A stretch of DNA of 24,809 nt from positions 1 through 24,809 of the forward strand of contig DASSKW010000010.1 in assembly GCA_035690065.1 (NCBI GenBank). Direction: 5' to 3'. Source of the stretch: DASSKW01 sp035690065 (GTDB lineage Bacteria > Pseudomonadota > Gammaproteobacteria > Natronospirales > REEB76). Of this stretch, positions 8,030-15,682 are shown in pieces (position 1 is the stretch's first letter; every line of letters begins with the position of its first letter). The notes under the pieces are model-generated. The model was not told the DNA's origin and did no database searches. It worked only from the letters and a program-made list of their open reading frames with translations. The translations under genes and the position numbers were made by a program.

Positions 8030-9076
8030 ATGTCAGCACATGCAAAAGACCTTGCTGAGACAGATGCCTCACACTTGGGCGTGTTGCTCGTCAACCTCGG
8101 CACCCCGGACGCTCCCACCCCGCAAGCGTTGCGCCGTTATCTGGCGGAATTCCTCTCGGACCCGGATGTGATCACCTTGCCGCGGTTGCTGTGGTGGCCG
8201 ATCCTGTACGGCCTGGTGCTGCCGTTCCGGCCCGCCAGGTCTGCGGAAGCCTACCAGCGCATCTGGACTGCCCAGGGCTCACCGTTGCTGCACGAGACCC
8301 GGGCCATCGCAGTCGCGCTCGAAGCGGAACTGGAATCACAGCTGAAGATACCGGTAACCGTAACTACTGGCATGCGTTACGGACAACCTTCACTGGCGCA
8401 TGCCGCGCATGAACTCATGCATACGCTCCCCACCACGGTGGTGGTGTTGCCGCTGTATCCCCAATTCGCCCAGGCGACGACCGGTTCGACACTCAAGCAA
8501 CTGAATACGCTTGAATCCGCTACCTCGGCACTGGCCGTCGGACATGCGGTACGCGATTATCACGACCACCCCTCATATATTGCGGCACTCGCAACGAGCG
8601 TAAGGGACCACTGGCAACAAAACGGGCGTGGTCAGAAACTGCTGATCTCGTTCCACGGTATCCCGCAACAGGTCGCCGAACGCGGCGATCCGTATCCAAA
8701 ACACTGTCAGCGCACTGCGCAGCTGCTGGCAACAGCACTCGAACTCAAAGATGATGAATGGCAATTGGTCTTTCAGTCGCGTTTCGGCCCGGCGCCGTGG
8801 CTGCAGCCTTACACCGATATCACGCTCAAGCAACTCGCTGCCGACGGTAAACGGAATGTAGATGTGATCTGCCCGGGATTCGCGACTGATTGTCTCGAAA
8901 CCCTGGAAGAGATCGCCTTGCGTTATGCCGAGGTATTCCGTGCTGCAGGCGGTGAAGCGCTGCGTTACATCCCGGCGCTCAATTCGCGTCCGGATCACAT
9001 CAAGGCGTTGGCGCAGATAGTGCGGGCCCGCCTGGGGCGTCCGGAATCCGAGATGCCGGTAATCACTGCCTCCTGA
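8030..9076 (+). CDS. hemH: ferrochelatase (protoheme ferro-lyase)
   Basis: Inserts Fe2+ into protoporphyrin IX, the last step of classical protoheme synthesis, at the cytoplasmic face of the membrane. The 348-aa protein has normal bacterial length and all family signatures: GVLLVNLGTPDAP (17-29), QGSPLLHETR (82-91), the VLPLYPQFAQATTGS strand-loop (139-153), the metal/porphyrin-site SFHGIP with His209, and CPGFATDCLETLEE with Glu290. No C-terminal Fe-S cysteine cluster of the animal type is present. Eight bases separate it from the next gene, a double-VOC protein, so the two are likely co-transcribed; no other heme genes are nearby. Confidence 0.96.
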   Translation: MSAHAKDLAETDASHLGVLLVNLGTPDAPTPQALRRYLAEFLSDPDVITLPRLLWWPILYGLVLPFRPARSAEAYQRIWTAQGSPLLHETRAIAVALEAELESQLKIPVTVTTGMRYGQPSLAHAAHELMHTLPTTVVVLPLYPQFAQATTGSTLKQLNTLESATSALAVGHAVRDYHDHPSYIAALATSVRDHWQQNGRGQKLLISFHGIPQQVAERGDPYPKHCQRTAQLLATALELKDDEWQLVFQSRFGPAPWLQPYTDITLKQLAADGKRNVDVICPGFATDCLETLEEIALRYAEVFRAAGGEALRYIPALNSRPDHIKALAQIVRARLGRPESEMPVITAS

Positions 9077-9084
9077 TTCGGACG

Positions 9085-9792
9085 ATGCTGGGCGATTTTC
9101 TCGAAATCAGTATCTCTACTCCCGAGATCCTCGCCTCGGTGGAATTCTATGAGCGACTCGGTTTCCGCCATGCACCGGTGGGCGAGACCTGGCAACACCC
9201 TTATGCAGTGATGACCGATGGCCGTATCGCGCTCGGCCTGCATCAATATATATTCCCGTCTCCTGCGCTGACCTTCGTGGTCCCCGAGTTGCGCAGCAAG
9301 CTTGGTGGCTTCACCGAGGCCGGTATCGAGTTTGCCTTCTGCAAGACGGCGGATGACGAATTCAACGAAGCTGGCTTCACCGATCCCGATCAACAGATGC
9401 TCACCCTGCTGGAAGCACGCACTTATTCGCCGTTACGCACCGGCCTCGGCGATTCCATCTGCGGCTATTTCCTTGAATACCGGATGGGTGTCAGGGATTG
9501 CCGGATAAGCCGGGATTTCTGGGAACGCATGGGACTGGTGACCGCTTCCACGAGCCCGGATCGGGTGACGTACGTACAACTCGCACGCAGTGGTCTGAAT
9601 CTGGGGCTGCAGCAACGCAGACCAACTTCTGCGCCACAACTGGTATTCATCCATGAACAGTCCGAGTCTCTGCTGCCGCTGCTCGAGGCACGCGGTATCG
9701 CGTTCTCGCGTGATACGGACCACGACACCGCCGGACTGATCCGGATCGATACCCCGAACGGGCTGGAACTGTTGATACGCGACCGGGAATAG
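9085..9792 (+). CDS. two-domain VOC (glyoxalase/bleomycin-resistance fold) protein
   Basis: 235-aa cytoplasmic protein built from two vicinal-oxygen-chelate modules: residues about 5-110 (opening ISTPEILASVEFYERLGF, closing QQMLTLLEA) and about 123-233 (opening YRMGVRDCRISRDFWERMGL, closing IDTPNGLELLI). Such double modules form one active or binding site from two half-barrels. Clear metal ligands at the usual four positions are not all present, so it may bind a small molecule rather than catalyse a glyoxalase reaction. It follows hemH by 8 bp, so a link with heme metabolism or with a toxic heme-pathway by-product is possible but not shown. Substrate unknown. Confidence 0.82.
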   Translation: MLGDFLEISISTPEILASVEFYERLGFRHAPVGETWQHPYAVMTDGRIALGLHQYIFPSPALTFVVPELRSKLGGFTEAGIEFAFCKTADDEFNEAGFTDPDQQMLTLLEARTYSPLRTGLGDSICGYFLEYRMGVRDCRISRDFWERMGLVTASTSPDRVTYVQLARSGLNLGLQQRRPTSAPQLVFIHEQSESLLPLLEARGIAFSRDTDHDTAGLIRIDTPNGLELLIRDRE

Positions 9793-9857
9793 CATTCATG
9801 GGACCGGGGAACCCATGCTAGAGTGGGCGCCCGACATGCAAGCAAAGGGAATCGGTC

Positions 9858-10397
9858 ATGCATCCCACTTTATCCGGCCTGCTCAGTACAGTACTGATTG
9901 GCGCAGTGGTGCTGTTCATACTGTATCGGCGCTTTCGCCGTAACATCGGCCGCCAGCGGCTACGCCCAACCGCGATGTGGATACGGGTGGGAATCCTGAG
10001 CCTGGTCTGCGTCCTGCTGCTGGCCTCGCCTTTCCGCACCGGCATGAGTATCGTGGCTGCCGCCGTCGGTATCGTGATCGGTATCGGGCTGGGATTCTAT
10101 GCACTCGCACACACCCGATTCGAGACTACGCCAGAAGGACGTTTCTACACACCCAATGGCTACATCGGCATGGGGGTAACGGCGTTGCTGATCGGCCGGT
10201 TGATCTATCGTTTCACCGTGGTCTATCCCGTCATTCACAGCGCTGCGCAACAGGCGGCGCAAGACCCGCAGTTGCAAGCCTCTCCCTTCGCGGCATACCA
10301 GCGCAGCCCACTCACGCTCGGCATCTATTTTCTACTGGCAGGCTATTACATCTGCTATTACGTCAGCGTGATTCTGAAGAGTCGCTCACTCCGCTGA
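9858..10397 (+). CDS. DUF1453/CcdC-like integral membrane protein
   Basis: 179-aa polytopic protein with about five hydrophobic segments (roughly 6-23, 42-58, 64-84, 102-120, 150-172). The basic YRRFRRNIGRQRLRP loop after helix 1 and the RFYTPNGYIGMG stretch before helix 4 are characteristic of the DUF1453 (CcdC-like) family, whose biochemical role is unsettled. The ATG at 9858 is preceded by an AAAGGGA purine run at a suitable distance. It lies 65 bp after the VOC gene on the same strand and could belong to the hemH transcript. Membrane location is secure; the family name is moderately sure. Confidence 0.72.
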   Translation: MHPTLSGLLSTVLIGAVVLFILYRRFRRNIGRQRLRPTAMWIRVGILSLVCVLLLASPFRTGMSIVAAAVGIVIGIGLGFYALAHTRFETTPEGRFYTPNGYIGMGVTALLIGRLIYRFTVVYPVIHSAAQQAAQDPQLQASPFAAYQRSPLTLGIYFLLAGYYICYYVSVILKSRSLR

Positions 10398-10419
10398 CCA
10401 GGTGATCTGCAACAGGTGC

Positions 10420-10439
10420 CGCGGTTGATCTGCACCGCG
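10420..10439. terminator. possible hairpin between convergent genes
   Basis: A perfect 6-bp stem CGCGGT/ACCGCG with an 8-base loop sits in the 49-bp gap between the two convergent stops. Only a CTTTC follows on the plus strand, so it is a weak intrinsic terminator at best. Confidence 0.3.
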
Positions 10440-10446
10440 CTTTCAC

Positions 10447-11100
10447 TCAGTTGCTGAAGATACGATCCAGGTGGTTCATGTCGTTGATCACCAGCCAGGT
10501 TCCACCGTCCGCTGTCACCACTTTTTTCCAATGCTGGAGCCGGTCCAGGTAATTCTGGGGGTTGACGTTGTCGGAATGCAGTTTGGTCACATCCACGGCG
10601 ATCACCTGGGTGCCATCCAACGGCAGCCGTGACTTGCGCACATAGCCCCTGGGTAGATCCTGTTCCAGATCCGAAAACACCAGGATATAACGATGGCCTG
10701 CACCGGTCTCGTCGAGATCCTGCGCGGCCTGCAGCAGGGCGCCACTGACATCCGTCCTGTCGCTCGGATGCAGGTCGGCGAAGTACTGATTCAGGCGCGT
10801 GCGCAAGGCCCGCTTCTGCTCGTTCGCCACCGAAGGCCGATCGTCGAACGTGACTTTGGCGACGATGTTCTGCTCGGTAAAGCTGGCACTGTCGATACTG
10901 GCGACCGCCAGTGAATCGCCGCTTACCAGGGTCGCGAGCAGGTAATCGATCACCGGATTGGCGTTGTTGAGTTTGCTGCTGTAGCTCTGTGAAACGTCGA
11001 GCAGGACATATACGGCGCGCGCATGCTTGCCGCCGGTTTCAGTACACCCAGCGACCGACAACAGCAGTACGGCGATAGACAAGGCGATCAGACGACGCAT
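10447..11100 (-). CDS. vWA-domain lipoprotein
   Basis: 217-aa lipoprotein of unknown function. A lipobox LSVAGC places the acylated Cys at residue 19; the +2 residue is Thr, so sorting to the outer membrane is possible. The rest is one von Willebrand factor A domain with a complete metal-ion-dependent adhesion site: Asp35-x-Ser37-x-Ser39 (DVSQS), Thr116 (DRTDVSG) and Asp144 (FSDLEQD). Such domains bind a protein partner through a bridging Mg2+. A GAGGAG lies just before the ATG. It starts 10 bp after the stop of the 476-aa membrane protein, so the two are almost certainly one operon and probably one assembly, with the vWA domain meeting a partner in the periplasm. Confidence 0.85.
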   Translation of the reverse strand: MRRLIALSIAVLLLSVAGCTETGGKHARAVYVLLDVSQSYSSKLNNANPVIDYLLATLVSGDSLAVASIDSASFTEQNIVAKVTFDDRPSVANEQKRALRTRLNQYFADLHPSDRTDVSGALLQAAQDLDETGAGHRYILVFSDLEQDLPRGYVRKSRLPLDGTQVIAVDVTKLHSDNVNPQNYLDRLQHWKKVVTADGGTWLVINDMNHLDRIFSN

Positions 11101-11110
11101 GCTGCACTCC

Positions 11111-12541
11111 TCACGCGGTTTTCTTGTGGCTGTGGGCGTGGCTGGTACGCAAACTGTGGATCCAGCGTTCGCCGAGCAACATCGGCGAGACCAGCGTGTC
11201 GTAGAACGTCACCAGCAGACGGCTCACGGATTCGGCGATGTTGCCCACCAGCCGCAGGCCGAAAGCACTGACTCGTAATGCGGAAGCGGATACCAATCCA
11301 CCCACAGTCCGCCCGGAATGTACGAACATCTCCAGCGGGATCGCGGCCCAGGCCAGCAGGAACGGCAGGATGAAGCCCAACACCATCTGTGCCAGCGACG
11401 GCAGCCAGCGATACTGGAACGCCGCACTGGTCGCTACCGTACCGCCCGCCAGTTGCTGGATCAGCGCTTCCTTGTCCGCCGCCAACAGGTTACGCATGAA
11501 GCCGAGGCTTGATTCGATACAGGCGAGGATGGTCAGAAATACCAGCATCAGCACCAACACCCGGCGCCGCATCTTGTCCTCCATGGTGCCGACGGCGGGA
11601 AACAGGTGCGTGAAACGCAACGAATCCATCAGGAACACGCCGACCGATATCTCCATCGCGACCAGCATCAGCGCCGCCACATCCGAGGCATGGAACGGTC
11701 CGATGTAACTGGCGCCACCCACCATCTCCGACATCGGCATGGCGATCAGGTTGAAGTTGATCACGCCACCGACGATGGTGACACCAAGCAACAGCGTCGC
11801 GATGAAAAACTGTGTGACTGCCGAGGATTTCAAGGTCTCCTCCACGTGATCGGTGCCGTCGATGATCTCCTCCAGCCGTGCGATCTGATTGTCGATCTTC
11901 TGGGTGCGTTCCCCCAGGCCCGCGAACATCTTCTCCAGACTCTCGAGCTTGCGGTTCATGTAACGCCACATCGGCAGCATGCGCTGCAACAGTTCATGCC
12001 GCTTGCCGGCCGCTTTGCGGTAGGCACCCACCACATCCTTGCTGGATTTATCCAGCATGTCCTGTACGTTGCGCAGGATGGTGCCGACCATGGGATCGCC
12101 GTTGGCGGGAATCTTGGCGATCGAATTCACCGCTTCCACCCACGGTGGCGGCATCGGCGGCACTTCGCCGGAGCGCTGGAAATCCTCTTCTACGCGCGCG
12201 CCCATCTCGCTCAACTGGCGATTGAGTGCGGGATACGCGCTCAGGTCTCGATTTACATACGCCGCCACCCGTTCGAATTCGCGCTGCAATCTCTGCACCT
12301 GATGTTCACGCGCCTGTACCAGCATGACTTCGCGATTACGCTCGCTAAGCCGTTCCGAAGTGCGCATCAGCGCCTTGGCCGAGAGCCGCATGCCGCGGTA
12401 CAGCAACCCGCCCAGATTGCGCAGTAACCGGTGTGCCGGGATGCGAGCGACATACAGGACCACGATCAGCAACACCAACCAGATGATGGCAGAGACCGTC
12501 GGCGAACTTGACCAGAGTGTCAGCAGCTTTTCAGCGGACAT
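11111..12541 (-). CDS. multi-pass membrane protein with long coiled-coil-rich soluble domain, partner of the vWA lipoprotein
   Basis: 476-aa protein not assigned to a named family. One N-terminal helix (about 16-33) is followed by some 200 mostly charged, helix-rich residues: heptad-like stretches at about 62-120 and 195-235, and a PPMPPPW turn near 128-134. Four further hydrophobic helices follow (about 244-266, 286-306, 327-345, 384-405), then an amphipathic tail ending in His/Lys residues. The start at 12541 is chosen because GGGAGA lies seven bases upstream; a longer frame to 12661 lacks such a site. The large domain could face the cytoplasm or the periplasm, depending on the first helix. 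The close vWA lipoprotein gene suggests an envelope complex. Its single helix, long coil and helix cluster only loosely recall TolQ/MotA-like proteins, and no such motif was found. Confidence 0.8.
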   Translation of the reverse strand: MSAEKLLTLWSSSPTVSAIIWLVLLIVVLYVARIPAHRLLRNLGGLLYRGMRLSAKALMRTSERLSERNREVMLVQAREHQVQRLQREFERVAAYVNRDLSAYPALNRQLSEMGARVEEDFQRSGEVPPMPPPWVEAVNSIAKIPANGDPMVGTILRNVQDMLDKSSKDVVGAYRKAAGKRHELLQRMLPMWRYMNRKLESLEKMFAGLGERTQKIDNQIARLEEIIDGTDHVEETLKSSAVTQFFIATLLLGVTIVGGVINFNLIAMPMSEMVGGASYIGPFHASDVAALMLVAMEISVGVFLMDSLRFTHLFPAVGTMEDKMRRRVLVLMLVFLTILACIESSLGFMRNLLAADKEALIQQLAGGTVATSAAFQYRWLPSLAQMVLGFILPFLLAWAAIPLEMFVHSGRTVGGLVSASALRVSAFGLRLVGNIAESVSRLLVTFYDTLVSPMLLGERWIHSLRTSHAHSHKKTA

Positions 12542-12705
12542 ATTTGTTTCTCCCGGATTCTGGTCTGCACCCCGGTTGCCAGTTGCAGAGACTGGATTGC
12601 AGGCCATCCACGTCATAGCATGATGCGTGGAATATTTGGTGCCCTCACGATAAGAGCACACTGTTTATGGATTGAAGATAATAAGTAAACAGGAAGATTA
12701 TCGTG

Positions 12706-12810
12706 ATGGGATTCGCAGTCTGGCGACTAAAGCAGGCAGCGATATGGTTATGTATCCAATGCTTAAGTAAAGTGGTCAAGCTGGACGGAAAATGGTGCAG
12801 ATGCGTTTGA
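12706..12810 (+). CDS. candidate small ORF, 34 aa
   Basis: Candidate only. ATG GGA TTC opens a 34-codon frame beginning MGFAVWRLKQ and ending GKWCRCV, with four cysteines and three tryptophans. AGGAAG lies nine bases upstream, and the stop codon falls inside the stem of the terminator-like hairpin at 12804. The protein is basic with a hydrophobic centre (AAIWLCIQCL), as in small membrane peptides or toxins, but there is no homology to cite. It faces opposite to both neighbours. A chance frame in non-coding sequence, or an sRNA without a peptide, is equally possible. Confidence 0.25.
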   Translation: MGFAVWRLKQAAIWLCIQCLSKVVKLDGKWCRCV

Positions 12811-12825
12811 AGATCAAGCGTTTTT
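12804..12825 (+). terminator. candidate intrinsic terminator (plus strand)
   Basis: CGTTTGA, loop AGA, TCAAGCG (seven pairs, one of them G-U) followed directly by five T. It reads correctly only on the plus strand, where no annotated gene leads into it, so it implies an unannotated short transcript. Confidence 0.5.
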
Positions 12826-12881
12826 GAGTATCGTCATTCGCGCTGCATAAACCATCATCATCTCGAACATGCGCCTGAAAA

Positions 12882-13835
12882 CTATGCCTGGATGCGAGCC
12901 AGCCAGACTGAAAGACCCTTGGCGTTGAGGTCGATATCCATACTCAGCCAGGTATCCACGCTAGCCTGATCGAGGGTGCAGCCATGTTCACGTACTTTCT
13001 GTACCAGCCAGGTATGCAGTTTGGGTTTGATGGTAGCGATACGATCCTGATCGGCCGCACAGGCTTTGGCGATCTTCACATGTGCGTCGATACCCGCGTG
13101 CATGTCGCCGACCAATCTCGCTAAATCGTTCACCCGGCTATAGTGGGTAAGAAAACAGGCTTGTGGTTCGAACGACATGATCCGGTCCAGCGACGCATGG
13201 GCCTGCTCCGGATCGAAATGCACCGGCGTGGTGGCCGGAAATATGAACGCGCCTTTTTCGGTATCGAATACCCGGTACGAGATCCCGAACGTATCGCCGG
13301 TGAAGACACTGCGACTGTCGGCGTCCACGATGCAATAGTGATGCAGCGCATGACCGGGCGTGTGGATGAAATGCAATTCGGAATCGCCCAATCGGATGCG
13401 CATGTCATCGGTCACGTCAACCACGCGTTCGACGGGAATCGGCGGAATCTCGCCATACAAACGCATGAACTCGGCTTCGCCATACACCGCCTTGGTTCCG
13501 GCGATCAGTTTCGAGGGGTCGGTGAGGTGTGCGGCACCACGCGGATGTACCAGCACTTTTGCATTGGGCAGGTGACGCATCAGTTCGCCGGCACCGCCGG
13601 CATGATCCAGATGCACGTGGGTCAGTAATACGTAATCCACCGCGGCACGATCGATCTCTTTCACCGCCAGTGCCGCCAGCAGCTTCGGTACCGAATGTGC
13701 AGTCCCGGTATCCACGAACGCCACGTGGCCATCGCGGACGATCAGATGACTGGCATCCAGCAATGGCCGTACATAATCGGTATCGATGGCAGTGATGCCA
13801 TGCCCGAACTCAAGCAGCGACGGAATCTCTGTCAT
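12882..13835 (-). CDS. MBL-fold metallo-hydrolase
   Basis: 317-aa cytoplasmic hydrolase of the metallo-beta-lactamase fold. The binuclear zinc site is complete: THVHLDH (His73, His75, Asp77, His78), His163 in HTPGHA, Asp182 in FTGDTFG and His232 in LTHYSR. The first 235 residues form the core, and about 80 further helical residues make a C-terminal extension. This layout resembles glyoxalase-II-like or quinolone-signal-response-type hydrolases, but the substrate (thioester, lactone, phosphoester) cannot be told. No signal peptide, so it is not a periplasmic beta-lactamase. It is upstream of the 340-bp gap and 57 bp downstream of the FecR-SPOR gene on the same strand. Confidence 0.88.
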   Translation of the reverse strand: MTEIPSLLEFGHGITAIDTDYVRPLLDASHLIVRDGHVAFVDTGTAHSVPKLLAALAVKEIDRAAVDYVLLTHVHLDHAGGAGELMRHLPNAKVLVHPRGAAHLTDPSKLIAGTKAVYGEAEFMRLYGEIPPIPVERVVDVTDDMRIRLGDSELHFIHTPGHALHHYCIVDADSRSVFTGDTFGISYRVFDTEKGAFIFPATTPVHFDPEQAHASLDRIMSFEPQACFLTHYSRVNDLARLVGDMHAGIDAHVKIAKACAADQDRIATIKPKLHTWLVQKVREHGCTLDQASVDTWLSMDIDLNAKGLSVWLARIQA

Positions 13836-13892
13836 GACCGGACCTCTTGTGATCGGGTCATCTTATCGACGGCCGTGTGATCGTATCGGCAT

Positions 13893-14789
13893 TCAATGGG
13901 TCTTGAAGACCCAGGGACTCATCAGCGGATAAAGCCTGCCGAGACGCTGTGCAAGTGCGCGTGCATCCTTGTAACTGGCGACCTGCCGGATGATCAAACG
14001 ATGCCATGTCCTGCCCTTTACCGTGACCGGGGTATCCTCGGTGGGATAACCGGCGATGGCAAATTTGTCCATCCAGCGTGCGGTCTCGCGGTCATTGATG
14101 GAAGAAACCAGCGCCACCACCCATTGCCCATCGGTGGTCAGCACCCCGGCCCCGGTATGCACATCCGTCTGCGCGGCCCAGTCGGCGAGATTTACTTGCG
14201 TCACCGGCACGTTCATCTGCATGCTGCCGGTCTTCGGCATCATCATGTAATGCATCGGTTGGTCCATCATCATCATGGCATGACCCGGCGCCTGCATCTC
14301 GGCCTTGCCTTCCAGCAACGCGACCAGATCACCGTCGCTACCGGCCCGACCCCAGACATCGGTACCGCGGATACCGATCGTCGCCGTGCCGACCTGGATA
14401 TCCACGTGCCGGCGTTCGGCTTTGCCGATCTGCTCGGTCGTGAAACGGAACACGCCTTTGAGGATATGCAGCGCACCTTTGAACAGGCTGCCTTGCGTGT
14501 CATGCATCATATCCATGGCCGGCGCGGCAAGTTCGGTGTTCTCGCCCAGCTTCACCATGCTGTGTTCGGGTAACGCAAGATACACTCGCCCGCCGGCGCC
14601 GGTCCGCAAGGTATCGCCATCGGCGACCTGCGCGCCTGGTTTGAGCGGGATCGTGAACGTCCCCTGCACCAGCCAGGCCGGTGACTGCACGGCAGTGACC
14701 ACGCTGCCGGCAGGCGGTTCGGAAGCGCCCGCGGCACAGATCAGCATCAAGGCGGCAAAAAGTGATCCTGTAACTCGAACGGTTTTCAT
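13893..14789 (-). CDS. exported FecR-domain protein with C-terminal SPOR domain and Met/His-rich loop
   Basis: 298-aa envelope protein. A signal peptide (MKTVRV, hydrophobic core, cleavage near AAGASE at about 19-24) leads into a FecR-type beta domain (about 55-165): DGDTLRTGAGGRVYLALP, then GTATIGIRGTDVWGR and LVALLEGKAE. This is followed by a stretch with ten methionines and two histidines in 25 residues (168-192). The C-terminus (about 221-295, GQWVVALVSS through ALAQRLGRLYPLM) fits a SPOR domain, which binds denuded glycan strands of septal peptidoglycan. The protein is thus probably periplasmic and wall-associated. The chosen ATG has GGGGAG seven bases upstream; the 42-residue extension to 14915 is not protein-like. 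No sigma factor or TonB receptor accompanies it, so it is not a classical Fec regulator. Confidence 0.8.
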   Translation of the reverse strand: MKTVRVTGSLFAALMLICAAGASEPPAGSVVTAVQSPAWLVQGTFTIPLKPGAQVADGDTLRTGAGGRVYLALPEHSMVKLGENTELAAPAMDMMHDTQGSLFKGALHILKGVFRFTTEQIGKAERRHVDIQVGTATIGIRGTDVWGRAGSDGDLVALLEGKAEMQAPGHAMMMMDQPMHYMMMPKTGSMQMNVPVTQVNLADWAAQTDVHTGAGVLTTDGQWVVALVSSINDRETARWMDKFAIAGYPTEDTPVTVKGRTWHRLIIRQVASYKDARALAQRLGRLYPLMSPWVFKTH

Positions 14790-14796
14790 GCGGATA

Positions 14797-14802
14797 CTCC
14801 CC
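14797..14802 (-). promoter_or_regulatory. Shine-Dalgarno GGGGAG of the FecR-SPOR gene
   Basis: Lies seven bases before the ATG at 14789 and fixes the start there, directly before the signal peptide. Confidence 0.65.
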
Positions 14803-14889
14803 GGTTCCCCAAAAATGTCTGACGATGATTTCGTCTGTTCAGGACCCGTATGGACGCCCGGATATTTCGGGTTCCGGCTCCTGTCCGCA

Positions 14890-15639
14890 TCATATCGTTG
14901 CCTCGATGTCGGCACGCAAGCCTGAATCCTCGGGCACCGTTTTGGGCGAATAACGCTTGACGATACGGCCGTCCTTGCCGATCAGGAACTTCTCGAAGTT
15001 CCACTGGATATCGGTGCCACCAGTCCCGTCCTTCAGCCACTTGTATAAAGGATGCGCGCCGGCGCCATTCACTTCGATCTTGCTGGTGAGCGGGAAACTC
15101 ACCTCGTAGTTCAGGCTGCAGAACTGCTGGATCTGTGCTTCGGTGCCGGGCTCCTGTCCACCGAACTGGTTGCAAGGCAAGCCGAGTACGGTAAGCCCGC
15201 TGCCCTTGAACTCACGCTGGAGCTTTTCGAGGCCGGCATATTGCGGAGTCAATCCGCATTCGCTGGCGACGTTCACCACCAACACCGCTTGCCCATCGAA
15301 ATCCTTTAATGGCTTGGCCTTGCCGTCGATGGTCTTGATCTCGAAATCATGAAAATTACCCATGGCATTAACCTCTTGTGCGTTGTGCGCCGGTTTTACA
15401 ACGGATTTTGCGCGCATCCGCCACTGCCACACAACACCCGCCGCCGCGACAAACGCGGCAACAACAAGTTGCCACGGCCAAATCAATTGCGGGAATAACA
15501 TCAGGACAAAACCGGTAACACCCGTTGCGATTGCAGCGGCAAGCAACCAGCCACGCAAGACAAACACATCGGCAAGCGCCAGGATGGCGGTCAACAACCA
15601 CCAATCGAGGAAACTTAAGGAATTCAAAAAATACTGCAT
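14890..15639 (-). CDS. NfeD-like membrane module fused to glutathione peroxidase
   Basis: A single open frame in two parts. Residues about 1-85 from the ATG at 15639 hold three hydrophobic helices resembling the membrane part of NfeD/YbbK proteins; a linker follows. From the ATG at 15363 comes a complete 157-aa thiol peroxidase of the GPx family: peroxidatic Cys36 in NVASECGLT, Gln70 in PCNQFGGQEPG and the WNFEKF motif with Trp121 (numbered from that ATG), plus Cys82 as possible resolving cysteine. It would reduce hydroperoxides with thioredoxin or glutathione. The internal ATG has a strong AGAGGT seven bases upstream, so a soluble GPx may be made alone or as well. A GTG at 15690 is a still earlier start. 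The gene lies just behind mnmG. Confidence 0.8.
   Translation of the reverse strand: MQYFLNSLSFLDWWLLTAILALADVFVLRGWLLAAAIATGVTGFVLMLFPQLIWPWQLVVAAFVAAAGVVWQWRMRAKSVVKPAHNAQEVNAMGNFHDFEIKTIDGKAKPLKDFDGQAVLVVNVASECGLTPQYAGLEKLQREFKGSGLTVLGLPCNQFGGQEPGTEAQIQQFCSLNYEVSFPLTSKIEVNGAGAHPLYKWLKDGTGGTDIQWNFEKFLIGKDGRIVKRYSPKTVPEDSGLRADIEATI
15371..15376 (-). promoter_or_regulatory. internal Shine-Dalgarno AGAGGT before the GPx domain
   Basis: AGAGGT stands seven bases before the in-frame ATG at 15363, where conserved GPx sequence begins. It is better than anything seen before 15639 or 15690 and suggests an independent soluble product. Confidence 0.55.
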
Positions 15640-15682
15640 TAATAAGCGAAATGTTCCGGGCAATATCGCGGATATTCCAATA

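Larger units (their letters stand above)
12542..12881. other. 340-bp AT-richer intergenic gap
   Basis: No established gene. The left end is the leader of the 476-aa membrane protein and includes an imperfect palindrome (CCACG at 12608-12612, CGTGG at 12626-12630, with inner TCAT/ATGA) that could be an operator. The middle (about 12660-12780) is visibly richer in A/T than the flanks. On the plus strand it carries a small reading frame with a good ribosome-binding site and a terminator-like hairpin, listed separately. The right end is the 3' trailer of the MBL-fold gene. Confidence 0.6.

Noticed and set aside
11111..12541. Zorya-like defence system (ZorA/ZorB analogue)
   Set aside because: The membrane protein has a helix cluster and a long coil, but no MotA/ExbB or OmpA-type motif, and no helicase or nuclease is nearby.
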